Source of the DNA: Paraburkholderia sp. BL10I2N1
GTDB taxonomy: Bacteria > Pseudomonadota > Gammaproteobacteria > Burkholderiales > Burkholderiaceae
Assembly (NCBI RefSeq): GCF_004361815.1
Contig: NZ_SNWA01000002.1
Coordinates: forward strand, 2,542,001-2,606,000
Direction of reading: 5' to 3'
DNA length: 64,000 nt
In this document: piece by piece, positions 1-9,021 of the stretch
Layout: the number at the start of each line of letters is the position of its first letter
Position numbering within the stretch: the stretch's first letter is position 1
Made by a program: the position numbers and the translations under genes
The notes under the pieces: generated by a model
What the model was told of the DNA's origin: nothing
Seen by the model: the letters and a program-made list of their open reading frames with translations, nothing else
Databases searched by the model: none

Positions 1-588
1 CAGATGGGTGAGCGCATCGTAAGCCTCGTCGATAGCGGTCTGGTTGGGCTCTTTATCGCGACGCCAGGCCAGCTCAACATTCAGCCCCGGCTCGACGGCG
101 CGGTCGCGGCGATCAAGAAATCGGGCAAGAAGATCGACGTGCAGACCATCGCGACGGGTGCGACGGTCAACGAAGAACTCTCGAAGATCAAGTCCTTTTA
201 CCTCGGCCACCAGGACCTCAAAGGCATGTTCGCGGTCGATGCGGGCAGTACCCAGGGTGTCGCGGAAGTGATGAAAGAGTCCAACCTGCCAGCCAAGGGC
301 GTGCATGGCGGCGGCTTCGACCTGTTGCCGCGCACGGTCCAGCTGATTCACGAAGGCTTCCTCGACTTCACGATCGATCAGCAGCCTTACGTGCAAGGCT
401 TTTATACGGTGGTCCAGGCGTTCGTCTTCCTGTCGTCAGGTGGGCTTGTCGGACCGGCCAATGTCAATACCGGCCTGAAATTCGTGACTAAAGGCACGGT
501 CGAACCCTACCTGAACACCTCGACACGCTATGAAGGCAAGAGCACGAAGCCTCAGATCGTGCCGCGCACGGGTGCGATCAAGGGGTGA
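1..588 (+). CDS. Sugar ABC transporter periplasmic binding protein, 5' end missing
   Basis: The C-terminal 195 or so residues of a type 1 periplasmic sugar-binding protein (RbsB/FrcB class). The frame is open to base 1, so the signal peptide and first lobe lie outside the window. The remaining part shows the second-lobe landmarks of the family: FAVDAGSTQG, then HGGGFDLLPRT and FTIDQQPYVQG near the C-terminus. It should capture a sugar or polyol in the periplasm and hand it to the membrane permease encoded next. The stop overlaps the GTG start of the permease by four bases (GTGA), so the two are translationally coupled. The substrate cannot be told from the fragment. Confidence 0.9.
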   Translation, partial: QMGERIVSLVDSGLVGLFIATPGQLNIQPRLDGAVAAIKKSGKKIDVQTIATGATVNEELSKIKSFYLGHQDLKGMFAVDAGSTQGVAEVMKESNLPAKGVHGGGFDLLPRTVQLIHEGFLDFTIDQQPYVQGFYTVVQAFVFLSSGGLVGPANVNTGLKFVTKGTVEPYLNTSTRYEGKSTKPQIVPRTGAIKG

Positions 589-1586
589 CGTCTTCTGTGA
601 CGGACACTAAAAAATCCAGCGGACGACCGGGACTCTGGTCCCGGTCGATCGTGCGGTCGAGCGAGATTCGCATCCTCGCGGTTGCGCTGATCCTCAGTGC
701 CTACTTCGAGGCAGCCAACCATGATTTTCTGCTGACCGGGGCCAGCCTCCAGAACCTGTCGCAGTTCATCGCCCCGGTTGCGCTCATTGCCTTTGGCGAA
801 ATCATGCTGATGATTGGCGGGGAGATCGATCTCTCCGCCGGGATGGTCTTCGCGTTCGCGCCCTTCGTCATGCATTTCGCCCACGAGGCCGGCTTGCCCG
901 CAGGGATCGCCTTGCTGGCCGGCGTGCTCGCGGCCGGCCTCGTCGGGTTCATCAACGGTGCCGTGACGGTGTACCTGCGGATCCCATCCTTCGTCACCAC
1001 GCTTGGTACGCTGTTTTTCGTCAACGGCTTCACGTTGACGATTTCACGAGGCACACCGGTTTCACCCCCGGACAGTGCCGGTTTCGCGGCGTTCATGGGG
1101 GCGTGGGGCTACAGCGAAATCATCTGGGCGATCTCGATTGCCGCGGTCATGCACGTCCTGCTCCGGCATACGCGCTGGGGCTTGCATACGATTGCGTCAG
1201 GGGCGAATCCGCTAGGCGCGAGCGAAGCGGGTATCCATGTCAGGCGCCTGAAACTCGGCAACTTTGTTATCGCCGCGGTGCTCGCGGGCTTTACCGGAAT
1301 TCTGGAGGGGTTCCGGATTTCTTCGATCGATCCGCAAGCAGGGGGCAACCAGATCATGTTCCTCGCGGTCGCCGCCGCGGTGATCGGCGGCACGCCACTC
1401 GCCGGCGGCTCGGGCACGATCATCGGCGGCCTGATCGGCGCAGCAGTCCTTGGCATTCTCAATGACGGGTTCACGCTGATCGGCATCAACGCCTTCACCT
1501 TCAACATGATTCTCGGCGCTGCGATCCTGGCTGCCATGATCTTCAACATCCACGTCGTTCGCCTGGCACGCAAGGGAGAGTTGTGA
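585..1586 (+). CDS. Sugar ABC transporter permease (RbsC/FrcC-like)
   Basis: Integral inner-membrane permease of 333 residues, a normal length for BPD_transp_2 family sugar permeases. Hydrophobic segments run through the whole protein after a polar N-terminus of about 28 residues. GEIDLSAGMVF is the family hallmark in the first third. The segment GASEAGIHVRRLKLGNF is the cytoplasmic loop that contacts the ATPase. The start is GTG, overlapping the upstream stop. It forms the translocation pore of the sugar importer with the flanking binding protein and ATPase. No residue in it reveals the sugar transported. Confidence 0.93.
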   Translation: MTSSVTDTKKSSGRPGLWSRSIVRSSEIRILAVALILSAYFEAANHDFLLTGASLQNLSQFIAPVALIAFGEIMLMIGGEIDLSAGMVFAFAPFVMHFAHEAGLPAGIALLAGVLAAGLVGFINGAVTVYLRIPSFVTTLGTLFFVNGFTLTISRGTPVSPPDSAGFAAFMGAWGYSEIIWAISIAAVMHVLLRHTRWGLHTIASGANPLGASEAGIHVRRLKLGNFVIAAVLAGFTGILEGFRISSIDPQAGGNQIMFLAVAAAVIGGTPLAGGSGTIIGGLIGAAVLGILNDGFTLIGINAFTFNMILGAAILAAMIFNIHVVRLARKGEL

Positions 1587-2356
1587 TGTCGGACGTGCGG
1601 GAGGCGCTGCGCGGCGAAGATATTGTCAAGCGCTTTGGAGCGGTCACGGCACTCGATGGCGTATCGCTGACGCTCAGGCAGGGGGAGATCCTCGGCATCC
1701 TCGGCGATAACGGTGCGGGCAAGTCGACGTTGATCAAGATTCTCACCGGGTTTCATCAGCAGACGAGTGGCAGGCTTTTCCTGGGCGGCGAGGAGACGAT
1801 GCTTCGCTCGGTTGATCACGCCCGCTCGCTTGGCGTTGAATGCGTCTACCAGGATCTGGCGCTGGCCAATTCCCTGAGTATTTATCACAACATGTTCCTG
1901 AATCGGGAGATCATCCGCCGGGGCCCATTCCGGCTGTTGAACAACCGCGCCATGCGTAGCCGGGCAGCGGAGTGTCTCGAAGAGATTGGCGTGCATGTGC
2001 CGTCGGTCGATCTGCCGGTCGAGCAGCTCTCAGGTGGTCAGCGACAAGCCATTGCAGTTGCGCGCGCCGTCAATTCGAACGCAAGGATTCTGCTGCTGGA
2101 CGAACCACTCGCGGCGATGGGCGCCCGCGAGGCGGGGCTGATCATCGATCTGATCTTGCGGCTGAAGGCAAAGGGCGGTTTGTCCATCATCATGATCATG
2201 CACAACTACGCGCAGACGCTCGATATTGCGGACCGTGTCATGCTGATGCAGCGAGGGCGCGTGACGTATCAGCGGGAGGCGGCGAGCACGTCGGTTGAGG
2301 AGCTGATGGATATCGTGCGGCGTGAATATCGGGCGATGCGGACGATGGGGCGGTGA
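1586..2356 (+). CDS. Sugar ABC transporter ATP-binding protein (single NBD, FrcA-like)
   Basis: Cytoplasmic ATPase of a sugar importer, about 256 residues with one nucleotide-binding domain rather than the fused pair seen in RbsA. Walker A is GDNGAGKST, the signature is LSGGQRQAIAVARA, and Walker B is ILLLDEPLAAMG; the usual T after DEP is L here, which is tolerated. I chose ATG 1586 over the in-frame GTG 1583 because GGAG at 1575-1578 is seven bases from the ATG. The stop and start overlap (TGATG) with the permease. The gene ends the operon and faces the convergent gene at 2455. Confidence 0.92.
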   Translation: MSDVREALRGEDIVKRFGAVTALDGVSLTLRQGEILGILGDNGAGKSTLIKILTGFHQQTSGRLFLGGEETMLRSVDHARSLGVECVYQDLALANSLSIYHNMFLNREIIRRGPFRLLNNRAMRSRAAECLEEIGVHVPSVDLPVEQLSGGQRQAIAVARAVNSNARILLLDEPLAAMGAREAGLIIDLILRLKAKGGLSIIMIMHNYAQTLDIADRVMLMQRGRVTYQREAASTSVEELMDIVRREYRAMRTMGR

Positions 2357-2454
2357 GGGGGTAGCAGATCTGTTCGAGCCAAACAGGGACCGACGGACGG
2401 CGAAGCTGACCGTCTGGCCCCCGGTTGATCAAGGCGGCGGGCGCTGAGGCCGGC

Positions 2455-3243
2455 TCACTTCGCGCCGTAGATATCGAAGTCGAAGTACTTCCTGTTGATC
2501 CGTGCGTAGGTTCCATTCGCGAGCACGGCAGCCAGTGCCTGATTGAATGCATCACGCAACGCGACGTCTTCCTTGCGAAGGCCAAGACCGTCGCCAGGGC
2601 CGAAATACTTCGGATCGTCCAAAGCCGCGCCGGCAAACCTGTAGTCCTTGCCCTCGGGCTTGTTGAGAAAGCCTTCGCTCGCTTCTATCGATGCCTGAAA
2701 TGCCGCGTCGAGCCGTCCCGAGATCAGGTCTGTGTAGACCTGATCCTGGTTCTGGTAAGAGACAATCTGCACGCCCGCCGGCTCCCACTTCGCTCTCGCG
2801 TAATCCTCCTGGGTCGAACCCTGTTCGACGCCGACGCGCTTGCCCTTTAATGAAGCGGCGGTGGGCAGCAGACCGGAGTCGCGCTTGACCACCAGCCGGG
2901 CCGGTGCGTTCGAGATCTTGTTCGTGAACGCGATCTGCTGCATGCGCTTCGGCGTGATGCTCATCGACGACGAAATCGCGTCGAACTTTCTCGCCAGCAG
3001 TCCGGGGATCATTCCGTCGAAGCTGGTTTCAACCCATACGCACCGCGCACGGAGTTCCGCACACAGCGCGTTGGCGATATCCACGCCAAAGCCGGTCAGC
3101 TTGCCGTCTGGCGTTTTGAACTCCAGCGGCGGGTAGGTTGGATCGACCGCCAGCCTGATTTCCTTACCGGACCAATCGGCGGCACTTGCGCCACCGGTCA
3201 ACATCATCAGAGCGAACGGGATCGCCGCGAGTGTCTTCTTCAT
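2455..3243 (-). CDS. Amino-acid-type periplasmic binding protein (ArgT/HisJ-like), orphan
   Basis: Secreted solute-binding protein of 262 residues in the SBP_bac_3 family. An N-terminal signal peptide (MKKTLAAIPFALMML, cleavage after GGASA) precedes the family landmarks DPTYPPLEFK, GFGVDIANALC and SSSMSITPKRMQ; the last is the hinge-region motif of lysine/arginine/ornithine/histidine binders. It lies 52 bases downstream of an M20 amidohydrolase on the same strand and probably shares its transcript. No permease or ATPase gene is nearby, so it either borrows a transporter encoded elsewhere or serves as a sensor. A cationic amino acid or its N-acyl derivative is a plausible ligand, by inference only. 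Confidence 0.88.
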   Translation of the reverse strand: MKKTLAAIPFALMMLTGGASAADWSGKEIRLAVDPTYPPLEFKTPDGKLTGFGVDIANALCAELRARCVWVETSFDGMIPGLLARKFDAISSSMSITPKRMQQIAFTNKISNAPARLVVKRDSGLLPTAASLKGKRVGVEQGSTQEDYARAKWEPAGVQIVSYQNQDQVYTDLISGRLDAAFQASIEASEGFLNKPEGKDYRFAGAALDDPKYFGPGDGLGLRKEDVALRDAFNQALAAVLANGTYARINRKYFDFDIYGAK

Positions 3244-3295
3244 GTGATTCTCCTGAATGTCGTTTGTTGAACTGCCTGTATCCCGCGCGGATCGT

Positions 3296-4465
3296 TCATG
3301 CCAGAAATCGCTCGGTCAGCTTGACCCAATAGCTGGCGCCCACTGCCAGACAGTCGTCGTTGAAGTCATAGGCGGGGTTGTGTAGCGCGCAACTGCGCTC
3401 GCCGTCCCCATTACCGATCACGAGGTAGCTGCCAGGACATCTTTCGAGCATGCAGGCGAAGTCCTCGCTGGCGGTGAAGGGTTCGAGGTCGTCGATGATC
3501 GCCTGCGTGCCGAGACACTCCACTGCCACCTGGCGCGCGAAGTCCGTTTCTTTACGATGATTGATCAGCACCGGATGACAACGGAAGTAGTCGATCTCCG
3601 CATGCGCACCGAAACTTGCAGCCTGCCCGTGCACCAGTTCGTGAATCCGGCGTTCGAGCAGATCGCGCACATCCGGCGCAAGCGCCCGGACGGTCAGTAG
3701 CATCTCCGCCGATGGCGGGATCACATTCGACGCGACACCCGCATGAATCGACCCGACGCTGATAATGGCCAGATCGCGCGGGCTTACGTTACGCGACACG
3801 ATGCTTTGCAGCGCCGTCACGATCGACGCGCATACGACGATCGGGTCAATGGCCTTGTCCGGCACGGCGCCGTGTCCGCCGCGACCCACCACACGAATGG
3901 TGACGGTGTCGGCAGACGCCATGAATGCGCCGCTGAAAAAACCCAGACGGCCTGCCGGATAACCCGGAACGTTGTGGAGGGCGAAGATGGCATCGCACGG
4001 GAAGCGTTCGAACAGACCGTCTTCCATCATTCTTTGCGCACCGCCGAGGCCTTCTTCAGCGGGCTGGAAGATCAGGTTCAGCGTGCCGGAGAACGCTCGC
4101 GTTTCCGCCAGATACATGGCTGCAGCCAGCAATGTGGCGGTATGCCCGTCGTGGCCGCATGCGTGCATGACGCCGTCGTTACGGCTGGCATAGGGCAAGC
4201 CCGTCGCCTCCCTGATGGGAAGCGCGTCCATATCGGCGCGCAATCCAAGGGAGGGTCCCTGTCCGTTCTTCAATGTGCCGACCACGCCGGTTTTGCCCAC
4301 ACCGCGCGTGACCTGATATCCCCACTTGCTCAAACATTCGGCGACGAGTTCGCTCGTCGCCATCTCCTGAAAACCCAGCTCCGGATGCGCATGAATGCGA
4401 TGGCGCAAGCCGATCATTTCCTTTTGAATCGCGGCGATGCCGGGCAAAACGCAGTCTTGAACCAT
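3296..4465 (-). CDS. M20 family amidohydrolase (hippurate hydrolase / N-acyl amino acid hydrolase type)
   Basis: Metal-dependent aminoacylase of 389 residues from the start chosen. The M20D/HipO landmarks are present: HAHPELGF near the N-terminus, GLRADMDALPI, HACGHDGHTATLL (metal ligands) and FQPAEEGLGGA carrying the catalytic glutamate pair. It hydrolyses an amide bond between an acyl group and an amino acid in the cytoplasm. I chose ATG 4465 because AAAGGA precedes it at good spacing; an upstream in-frame start at 4507 has no such site. It is followed by an amino-acid binding protein and is divergent from a LysR gene, which probably regulates it. Confidence 0.92.
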   Translation of the reverse strand: MVQDCVLPGIAAIQKEMIGLRHRIHAHPELGFQEMATSELVAECLSKWGYQVTRGVGKTGVVGTLKNGQGPSLGLRADMDALPIREATGLPYASRNDGVMHACGHDGHTATLLAAAMYLAETRAFSGTLNLIFQPAEEGLGGAQRMMEDGLFERFPCDAIFALHNVPGYPAGRLGFFSGAFMASADTVTIRVVGRGGHGAVPDKAIDPIVVCASIVTALQSIVSRNVSPRDLAIISVGSIHAGVASNVIPPSAEMLLTVRALAPDVRDLLERRIHELVHGQAASFGAHAEIDYFRCHPVLINHRKETDFARQVAVECLGTQAIIDDLEPFTASEDFACMLERCPGSYLVIGNGDGERSCALHNPAYDFNDDCLAVGASYWVKLTERFLA

Positions 4466-4628
4466 TGACGAATTCCTTTGGAGAGTGGACTGGTTCTGTC
4501 GTCGCACGACGCCGTCAGGTGTTCGAGGACGCAGATGTGTGCACTGGTCGGAATGCTATTCAGCGAAATGTCGAGTGGGAAGCCGCAGTTTTGTTATGCT
4601 GACAACCGTTTGTTGTCGGGGTGGTTTC

Positions 4629-5582
4629 GTGAAGCTTCATCAATTGCAGGCGCTGGTCGCGAGTGCGGAAACGGGCAGCATCCGGGCGGCCGCGCGTTCA
4701 TTGGGGATATCTCAGGCCGCTGTCACGCGTGCACTGCGCGAACTTGAGGCCGCTCAGCAACTGCCGCTGCTGATACGCGCGCCTGAAGGGATCAGCTTTA
4801 CCGAATATGGCAGGGCGCTGTTGACGCATGCGCGGCTGGTCCTCAATCAGCTGGATCACGCACAGAACGAACTGGCCAGGTTACGCGGTCGGGCGGAGGG
4901 ACGGCTTAGTGTCGGAGTCACCCCGTGGATCACATTGACGTTTCTGGCCGAGACGGTCTTGCTGTTCCGCAAGCGAATGCCCGATATTCAGCTGGAACTG
5001 TTCGAGAGTCTGATGGCTGTCGCGCAGCCGCTTTTGCGTGCGGGCGACATGGACTTCGTGATCGGGCAGTTGGATCCGTCTATTGCCACGCAGGAGTTTT
5101 CCTGCGAGCCGGTCTTGAACTACGAGACAGCCGTTATGGTGCGCCAAGGACATCCTCGGCAGGCGTGTCGCTCAATTCACGATTTACTGGACCAGGACTG
5201 GGCGCTGAATTTCGCGCCGGACGGGCGGGACGCGCTCATCGACTATCTATTTACGCGCCATGGTGCGCAAATAGACCCGCGCCGCATCGTGCGCGCGCAC
5301 TCACTGGGGACGCTCCAGACCCTGATCGAACGAGCCGATATGTGCACGTGGTGCCCGACCATTCTGAAAGTGGCGGCGCCGTTCAAGGCGCACCTGGCGG
5401 TTCTGGCGTTGAGGGAAGCATTCGAGCCGAGACAACTGAGCATTGTCACCCGACGCAACAGCACGCTGAGCGGAGCGGCTTCGTGCTTTATCGAGTGCCT
5501 CCTGCAAGTGATCCGCCAACACGCAAGATCGGCAAAGAAAGAAGATCTTGTGCTGTTTGACACCTTGACGTTGCTCGTTTGA
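4629..5582 (+). CDS. LysR-family transcriptional regulator
   Basis: DNA-binding regulator of 317 residues with an N-terminal winged helix-turn-helix (KLHQLQALVASAETGS, AARSLGISQAAVTRALREL) and a LysR substrate-binding domain. The best start is GTG 4629, which places the helix-turn-helix at the usual position; an in-frame ATG at 4485 would add 48 unrelated residues. The 163-base gap to the divergent M20 amidohydrolase gene is the classic LysR arrangement, so it probably activates the hydrolase and binding-protein pair in response to their substrate. Confidence 0.92.
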   Translation: MKLHQLQALVASAETGSIRAAARSLGISQAAVTRALRELEAAQQLPLLIRAPEGISFTEYGRALLTHARLVLNQLDHAQNELARLRGRAEGRLSVGVTPWITLTFLAETVLLFRKRMPDIQLELFESLMAVAQPLLRAGDMDFVIGQLDPSIATQEFSCEPVLNYETAVMVRQGHPRQACRSIHDLLDQDWALNFAPDGRDALIDYLFTRHGAQIDPRRIVRAHSLGTLQTLIERADMCTWCPTILKVAAPFKAHLAVLALREAFEPRQLSIVTRRNSTLSGAASCFIECLLQVIRQHARSAKKEDLVLFDTLTLLV

Positions 5583-5601
5583 CCTCGCATCCGGGATGGC
5601 T

Positions 5602-5620
5602 AGCGCGTCGGAGACGCGCT
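5602..5620. terminator. Hairpin between convergent genes
   Basis: Perfect 8-bp inverted repeat AGCGCGTC / GACGCGCT with a 3-base loop, 20 bases after the LysR stop. An outer pair GACCT / AGGTC (5581-5585 with 5622-5626) could extend it. No T-run follows on either strand, so it may act as a bidirectional stem that blocks read-through or protects 3' ends. Confidence 0.5.
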
Positions 5621-5714
5621 TAGGTCGGCCTGTGCATTCGCGCAGACATCCGGCTGTCCGATCCACCCGATAGCGGACCGTCTTACTCCGTCTGCGTCGG
5701 TCGCATGCCGCGTG

Positions 5715-6008
5715 TCATTCGGCGCCGCGAATGATTCGCAGATCGCGCTCGACGGCGTCGCCCAAGGCTTCAAGCGCCTTCTTGTACGCGTCGCTTTCAT
5801 ATGCGGCAACTGCCTGCTCGTAGGTCGGAAACTCAATCACGACCGTCCGCTCCTTCAAACCTTGCTCACGAGCCTCGTCGGCCACTCCCCGCACGATGAA
5901 TCTGCCGCCAGCGGCTGCCAGAGCGGGCGCCGCCAACTGTGCGTAAGCCGCCAGCCTCGACGGGTCCTTCGTCTTGCGGTATGCGGTCACCCAATATCCC
6001 TTGCTCAT
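5715..6008 (-). CDS. DUF1330 domain protein
   Basis: Small cytoplasmic protein of 97 residues that fits the ferredoxin-like dimeric alpha-beta barrel family DUF1330. It opens with SKGYWVTAYRKTKDP and carries the family core TVVIEFPTYEQAVAAYESDAYKKA-like segment in the middle, then ALEALGDAVERDLRIIRG. The function of the family is not established. A strong ribosome-binding site (AAGGAGA) sits seven bases before the ATG. It is transcribed alone, convergent with the LysR gene. Confidence 0.92.
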   Translation of the reverse strand: MSKGYWVTAYRKTKDPSRLAAYAQLAAPALAAAGGRFIVRGVADEAREQGLKERTVVIEFPTYEQAVAAYESDAYKKALEALGDAVERDLRIIRGAE

Positions 6009-6347
6009 TTGAATCTCCTTGTGTTTCGAGGCGATAAAGCAGTCGCTGTCGTGCAGAACTGCAAAGTGGGAATTATGTCACTTGCCCGTATTCCCGTTTG
6101 TCCGCGTGCGCGGCGATCATTGCGTTCGAAGCAAGGTATCGCAATGCTGCACCCGGGTAATCCCTACAAAACACTTTCATATTTTCGTCTATCTTACGTT
6201 ATGTAAGAATTTTGGGCGGCGTAGGAATCCGGTCAACGGCGTCGTCATACAGGCGATCTGCACATCCCTTTGTACGAGTGAGCCGCGACAGGCGGATGCG
6301 AAGCTGTCGGCGGCCTGGTCGGGACGCGAGGAGAAGGCTCGATCGAA
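6009..6347. other. Intergenic region without a supported gene
   Basis: About 340 bases between the DUF1330 start and the first readable codon of the FAD oxidase relic. The part near 6160-6200 is AT-rich (ACACTTTCATATTTTCG) and suits a promoter for either side. I see no conserved reading frame. Confidence 0.5.
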
Positions 6348-7155
6348 GTGGGCAAGCGCATTGAGAGTGCCGGCGGGGCCGTCGATCAACCAGCATCGAG
6401 TGTCGAGCGATTCCGGCAGCGCGTGCGCGGTGAGGTCGTCCTGCCGGTGGATGCTGGATATGAGTGCGCCCGCAAGGTGTGGAACGGTGCAATCGACCGG
6501 CGACCAGCGATCATCGTCTATTGCGCCGATGCGAATGACGTCATCGAGGCGGTTAACTTCGCGAGGTCGGGCAACTACATTGTGGCGGTTCGCAGTGGCG
6601 GCCACAACGTGGCGGGTCTGTCGGTGTGCGACCAGGGGATCGTGATCGATCTTTCGCGCATGAAGCGAATTGAAGTCGATCCCGTGCGCCGGATCGCACG
6701 GCATCTTCTTGCGGGGGCGGCGCTATTACTGGAAATCCCAATTCCTGGGCGAACTCACCGACGCTGCCATCGACACAATGCTCAGCGTCTACGCGAACGC
6801 GCCCTCCGTCACATCGCTGCTCGTGTTGCAGCAGGTTGGCGGGGCGATCGCGCGGATGTCGAAATCGGAAACGGCCTATGTGAACCGTGATGCGCGTTAC
6901 GACTGCTTTCCGATTTCGATCTGGGACGATCCCGCCGACGACGACCTGAATATCCGTTGGGCGCGCGAGGTATGGGACGCAGTCAAACCGTTCTCGACTG
7001 GCGGGGTCGATGCGAACAACCTCGGCGAGGAAGGTGAGGATCGGGTGCGCTCTGCTTACGGCGAAAACGATCCGCGACTGATGGAACTGAAGAAAAGGTA
7101 TGACCCGACCAATTTCTTTCGCCTTAACCAGAACGTTCGACCAGCGCCGCGGTAG
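6348..7155 (+). pseudogene. Decayed FAD-linked oxidase (berberine bridge enzyme type)
   Basis: Two pieces of one FAD_binding_4/BBE oxidase lie in different frames. The first (6348 to about 6700) reads RRPAIIVYCADANDV and VAVRSGGHNVAGLSVCDQG, the FAD-binding core near the N-terminus of a roughly 460-residue family. The second (about 6720-7155, one base out of frame) reads YYWKSQFLGELTDA, VNRDARYDCFPISIWDDP, FSTGGVDANNLGEEGEDRV and YDPTNFFRLNQN, the BBE C-terminal domain. The middle of the protein, roughly 200 residues including the substrate domain, is absent and the junction near 6700-6724 is frameshifted. The product cannot be active. A GTG start with GAGGAGAAGG before it remains. Confidence 0.85.
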
Positions 7156-7295
7156 GCCGATTGCTCGATGCCGCATCGATGGCCACGGGCGCCGTGGCTC
7201 GGGTAAGCCGCGGCGATGGCCGCGTCGGTGCCATGCCTGAAGTCGGGCGACGGCCGGTACAACAGCAACACCAGAGCTGGATTGACGAGGTGCAT

Positions 7296-7538
7296 ATGTG
7301 GTATCACGACCATGCCATGCAGGAGCTGTCGCATATCGAGACCATGATTGTGCAGCTGGAGCGCCTGATTCGCTGCCATGACGTCAACCCGTCGGCCATG
7401 GTGACGACACCGGCCTACTGGCGCGCACGCATCGATACGGTGCTGGCGACGCCGGGGTTGCCTCGCGCGCTGGGGAGACGGGCTTCGGAGCTGTTGACAA
7501 GGCTGGACGGCCTGCCCGCCGCTTCGCGCAACCGTTGA
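7296..7538 (+). CDS. Small hypothetical protein
   Basis: An 80-residue frame, MWYHDHAMQELSHIETM through PAASRNR, acidic then basic, with a predicted helical first half (IETMIVQLERLI) and a basic helical second half (ALGRRASELLTRLDG). There is no signal peptide and no domain I recognise. It could start earlier in the same frame at 7161, but that stretch has the look of non-coding sequence. It lies between the oxidase relic and the FAD monooxygenase gene. Coding status is probable rather than certain. Confidence 0.45.
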   Translation: MWYHDHAMQELSHIETMIVQLERLIRCHDVNPSAMVTTPAYWRARIDTVLATPGLPRALGRRASELLTRLDGLPAASRNR

Positions 7539-7628
7539 ACGCAACTGCAAACCCGCCGCCGGACGATCGTCTATTGGGTGTCTGGTCACGTGAGCACGTG
7601 ACCCCGACTCCGCTCAGGATCGACGCAA

Positions 7629-8855
7629 ATGGCACATGGACACTACGATATCGTCATCGCGGGCGGCGGCCTGGGCGGAGCGACGCTCGGTCGCGCATTG
7701 GCGACCCAGGGAATCCGCACGCTCGTCATTGAACGCGAGGTGGTCTTCAAGGATCGCGTACGTGGAGAGGGAATGCACCCGTGGGGCGTCACGGAGGCAT
7801 GCGCGTTAGGTATCGATGGCCTGCTACGCGACAGTGGCGCGCATGAGGTCCGCTGGTGGAAACGTTACCTCGGACCTGTGCCGCGAGATTGCCGCGATCT
7901 TCCCGAAACAACACCGGCACATAGCGGGTGTCTCGATTTCCATCATCCGACGATGCAACGCAAGCTGCTCGATGCGGCTGAAGCGGCGGGCGCGGTGGTG
8001 CGCCGCGGTACGGCAGTGGTTGGAGTCGAGCCGGGGAATGCGCCGGTCGTGCAACTGCGTTCGGGCCACGGTACGGAGCGCGTGTCGGCACGCCTCGTAG
8101 TGGGTGCAGAGGGTCGCCGTTCGATGGTGCGCCGTTCAGCGGGCTTCATCCTGCGCCAGGATCCGGCGCGGCTGGTCGTTGCGGGCGTGTTACATGAAGG
8201 CTTGGGCGCGCCGGACGACGCGGTTCATTACTTCCAGAATCCGTCGTGCGGGCAGGGAGCCTTGATTTTTCCGCTCGGTTCGCAACGATTCCGATCCTAT
8301 TTCGTGTCCGGGGTTGAGCAGCGGCGGTGTCCCATTAGCGGCAGCGAGCATATCGGCGAATTCGTCGATGCGTGCGTCCAAACCGGCGCGCCCCGCGACT
8401 GGTACGCCGGTGCGACGCTCGCTGGCCCGCTGGCAGCCTATCCCGGCGCCGACTCCTGGGTCGACCATCCGTATCGAGACGGCGTGGTGCTGATCGGCGA
8501 TGCGGCCGCCGCCAGCGACCCGTCATGGGGGTGCGGGTTATCGCTCACGTTGCGCGACGTCAGGGTGCTGCGTGACTGCCTGCTCGGCACCGACGACTGG
8601 GACGCCGCCGCACACGCTTACGCCGAACAGCACGACACGTATTACGGGGCACTACACCGCGTCGAAGATTGGCTCACCCGATTGTTGTACGAGACCGGTC
8701 CAATCGCAGACGCGCGCCGCGCGCACGTGCTGCCGCACCTCGCCAAAGAGCCGGCGCGTGCGCCGGATATATCGGGCCTCGGGCCGGACACGCCGAGTGA
8801 TGAAGCGGCGCGCCGGCGCTTCTTTGCCGAAGATATCGATCTGGTTACGCGCTGA
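7629..8855 (+). CDS. FAD-dependent monooxygenase / oxidoreductase
   Basis: Flavoprotein of 408 residues in the FAD_binding_3 group. The N-terminal Rossmann motif is GGGLGG (residues 12-17) with the acidic end of the strand at VIERE. The second FAD motif VLIGDAAAASDPSWGCG begins near residue 287. The ARLVVGAEGRRSMVRR stretch is the DG-type motif region of these hydroxylases. No reductase domain is fused. A PLP decarboxylase gene follows 166 bases downstream, so the two may act on related compounds, although no shared operon signal is visible. The substrate is unknown. Confidence 0.88.
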   Translation: MAHGHYDIVIAGGGLGGATLGRALATQGIRTLVIEREVVFKDRVRGEGMHPWGVTEACALGIDGLLRDSGAHEVRWWKRYLGPVPRDCRDLPETTPAHSGCLDFHHPTMQRKLLDAAEAAGAVVRRGTAVVGVEPGNAPVVQLRSGHGTERVSARLVVGAEGRRSMVRRSAGFILRQDPARLVVAGVLHEGLGAPDDAVHYFQNPSCGQGALIFPLGSQRFRSYFVSGVEQRRCPISGSEHIGEFVDACVQTGAPRDWYAGATLAGPLAAYPGADSWVDHPYRDGVVLIGDAAAASDPSWGCGLSLTLRDVRVLRDCLLGTDDWDAAAHAYAEQHDTYYGALHRVEDWLTRLLYETGPIADARRAHVLPHLAKEPARAPDISGLGPDTPSDEAARRRFFAEDIDLVTR

Positions 8856-8953
8856 AAGGGGATGGTCGGGAGGACATCCTTGCCCGTCGAACCGCGATCG
8901 GCAGCGAATCCGGCATAGGCAGCCGCGCGTCCCGCTGACCAGTACAGTTCTTA

Positions 8954-8964
8954 TGGAATTGTAT
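8954..8964. promoter_or_regulatory. Shared 11-base element TGGAATTGTAT
   Basis: This AT-rich 11-mer lies 58 bases before the PLP decarboxylase start and recurs exactly at 34485-34495 in the SDR/FAD-dehydrogenase promoter region. It may be a regulator half-site or part of a promoter. Chance recurrence in AT-rich promoter DNA is possible. Confidence 0.25.
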
Positions 8965-9021
8965 CTTCAGGATTTCAGTCTGACGGATCATGCTTGTCGG
9001 ACACGTTGATAGCGAACCATC

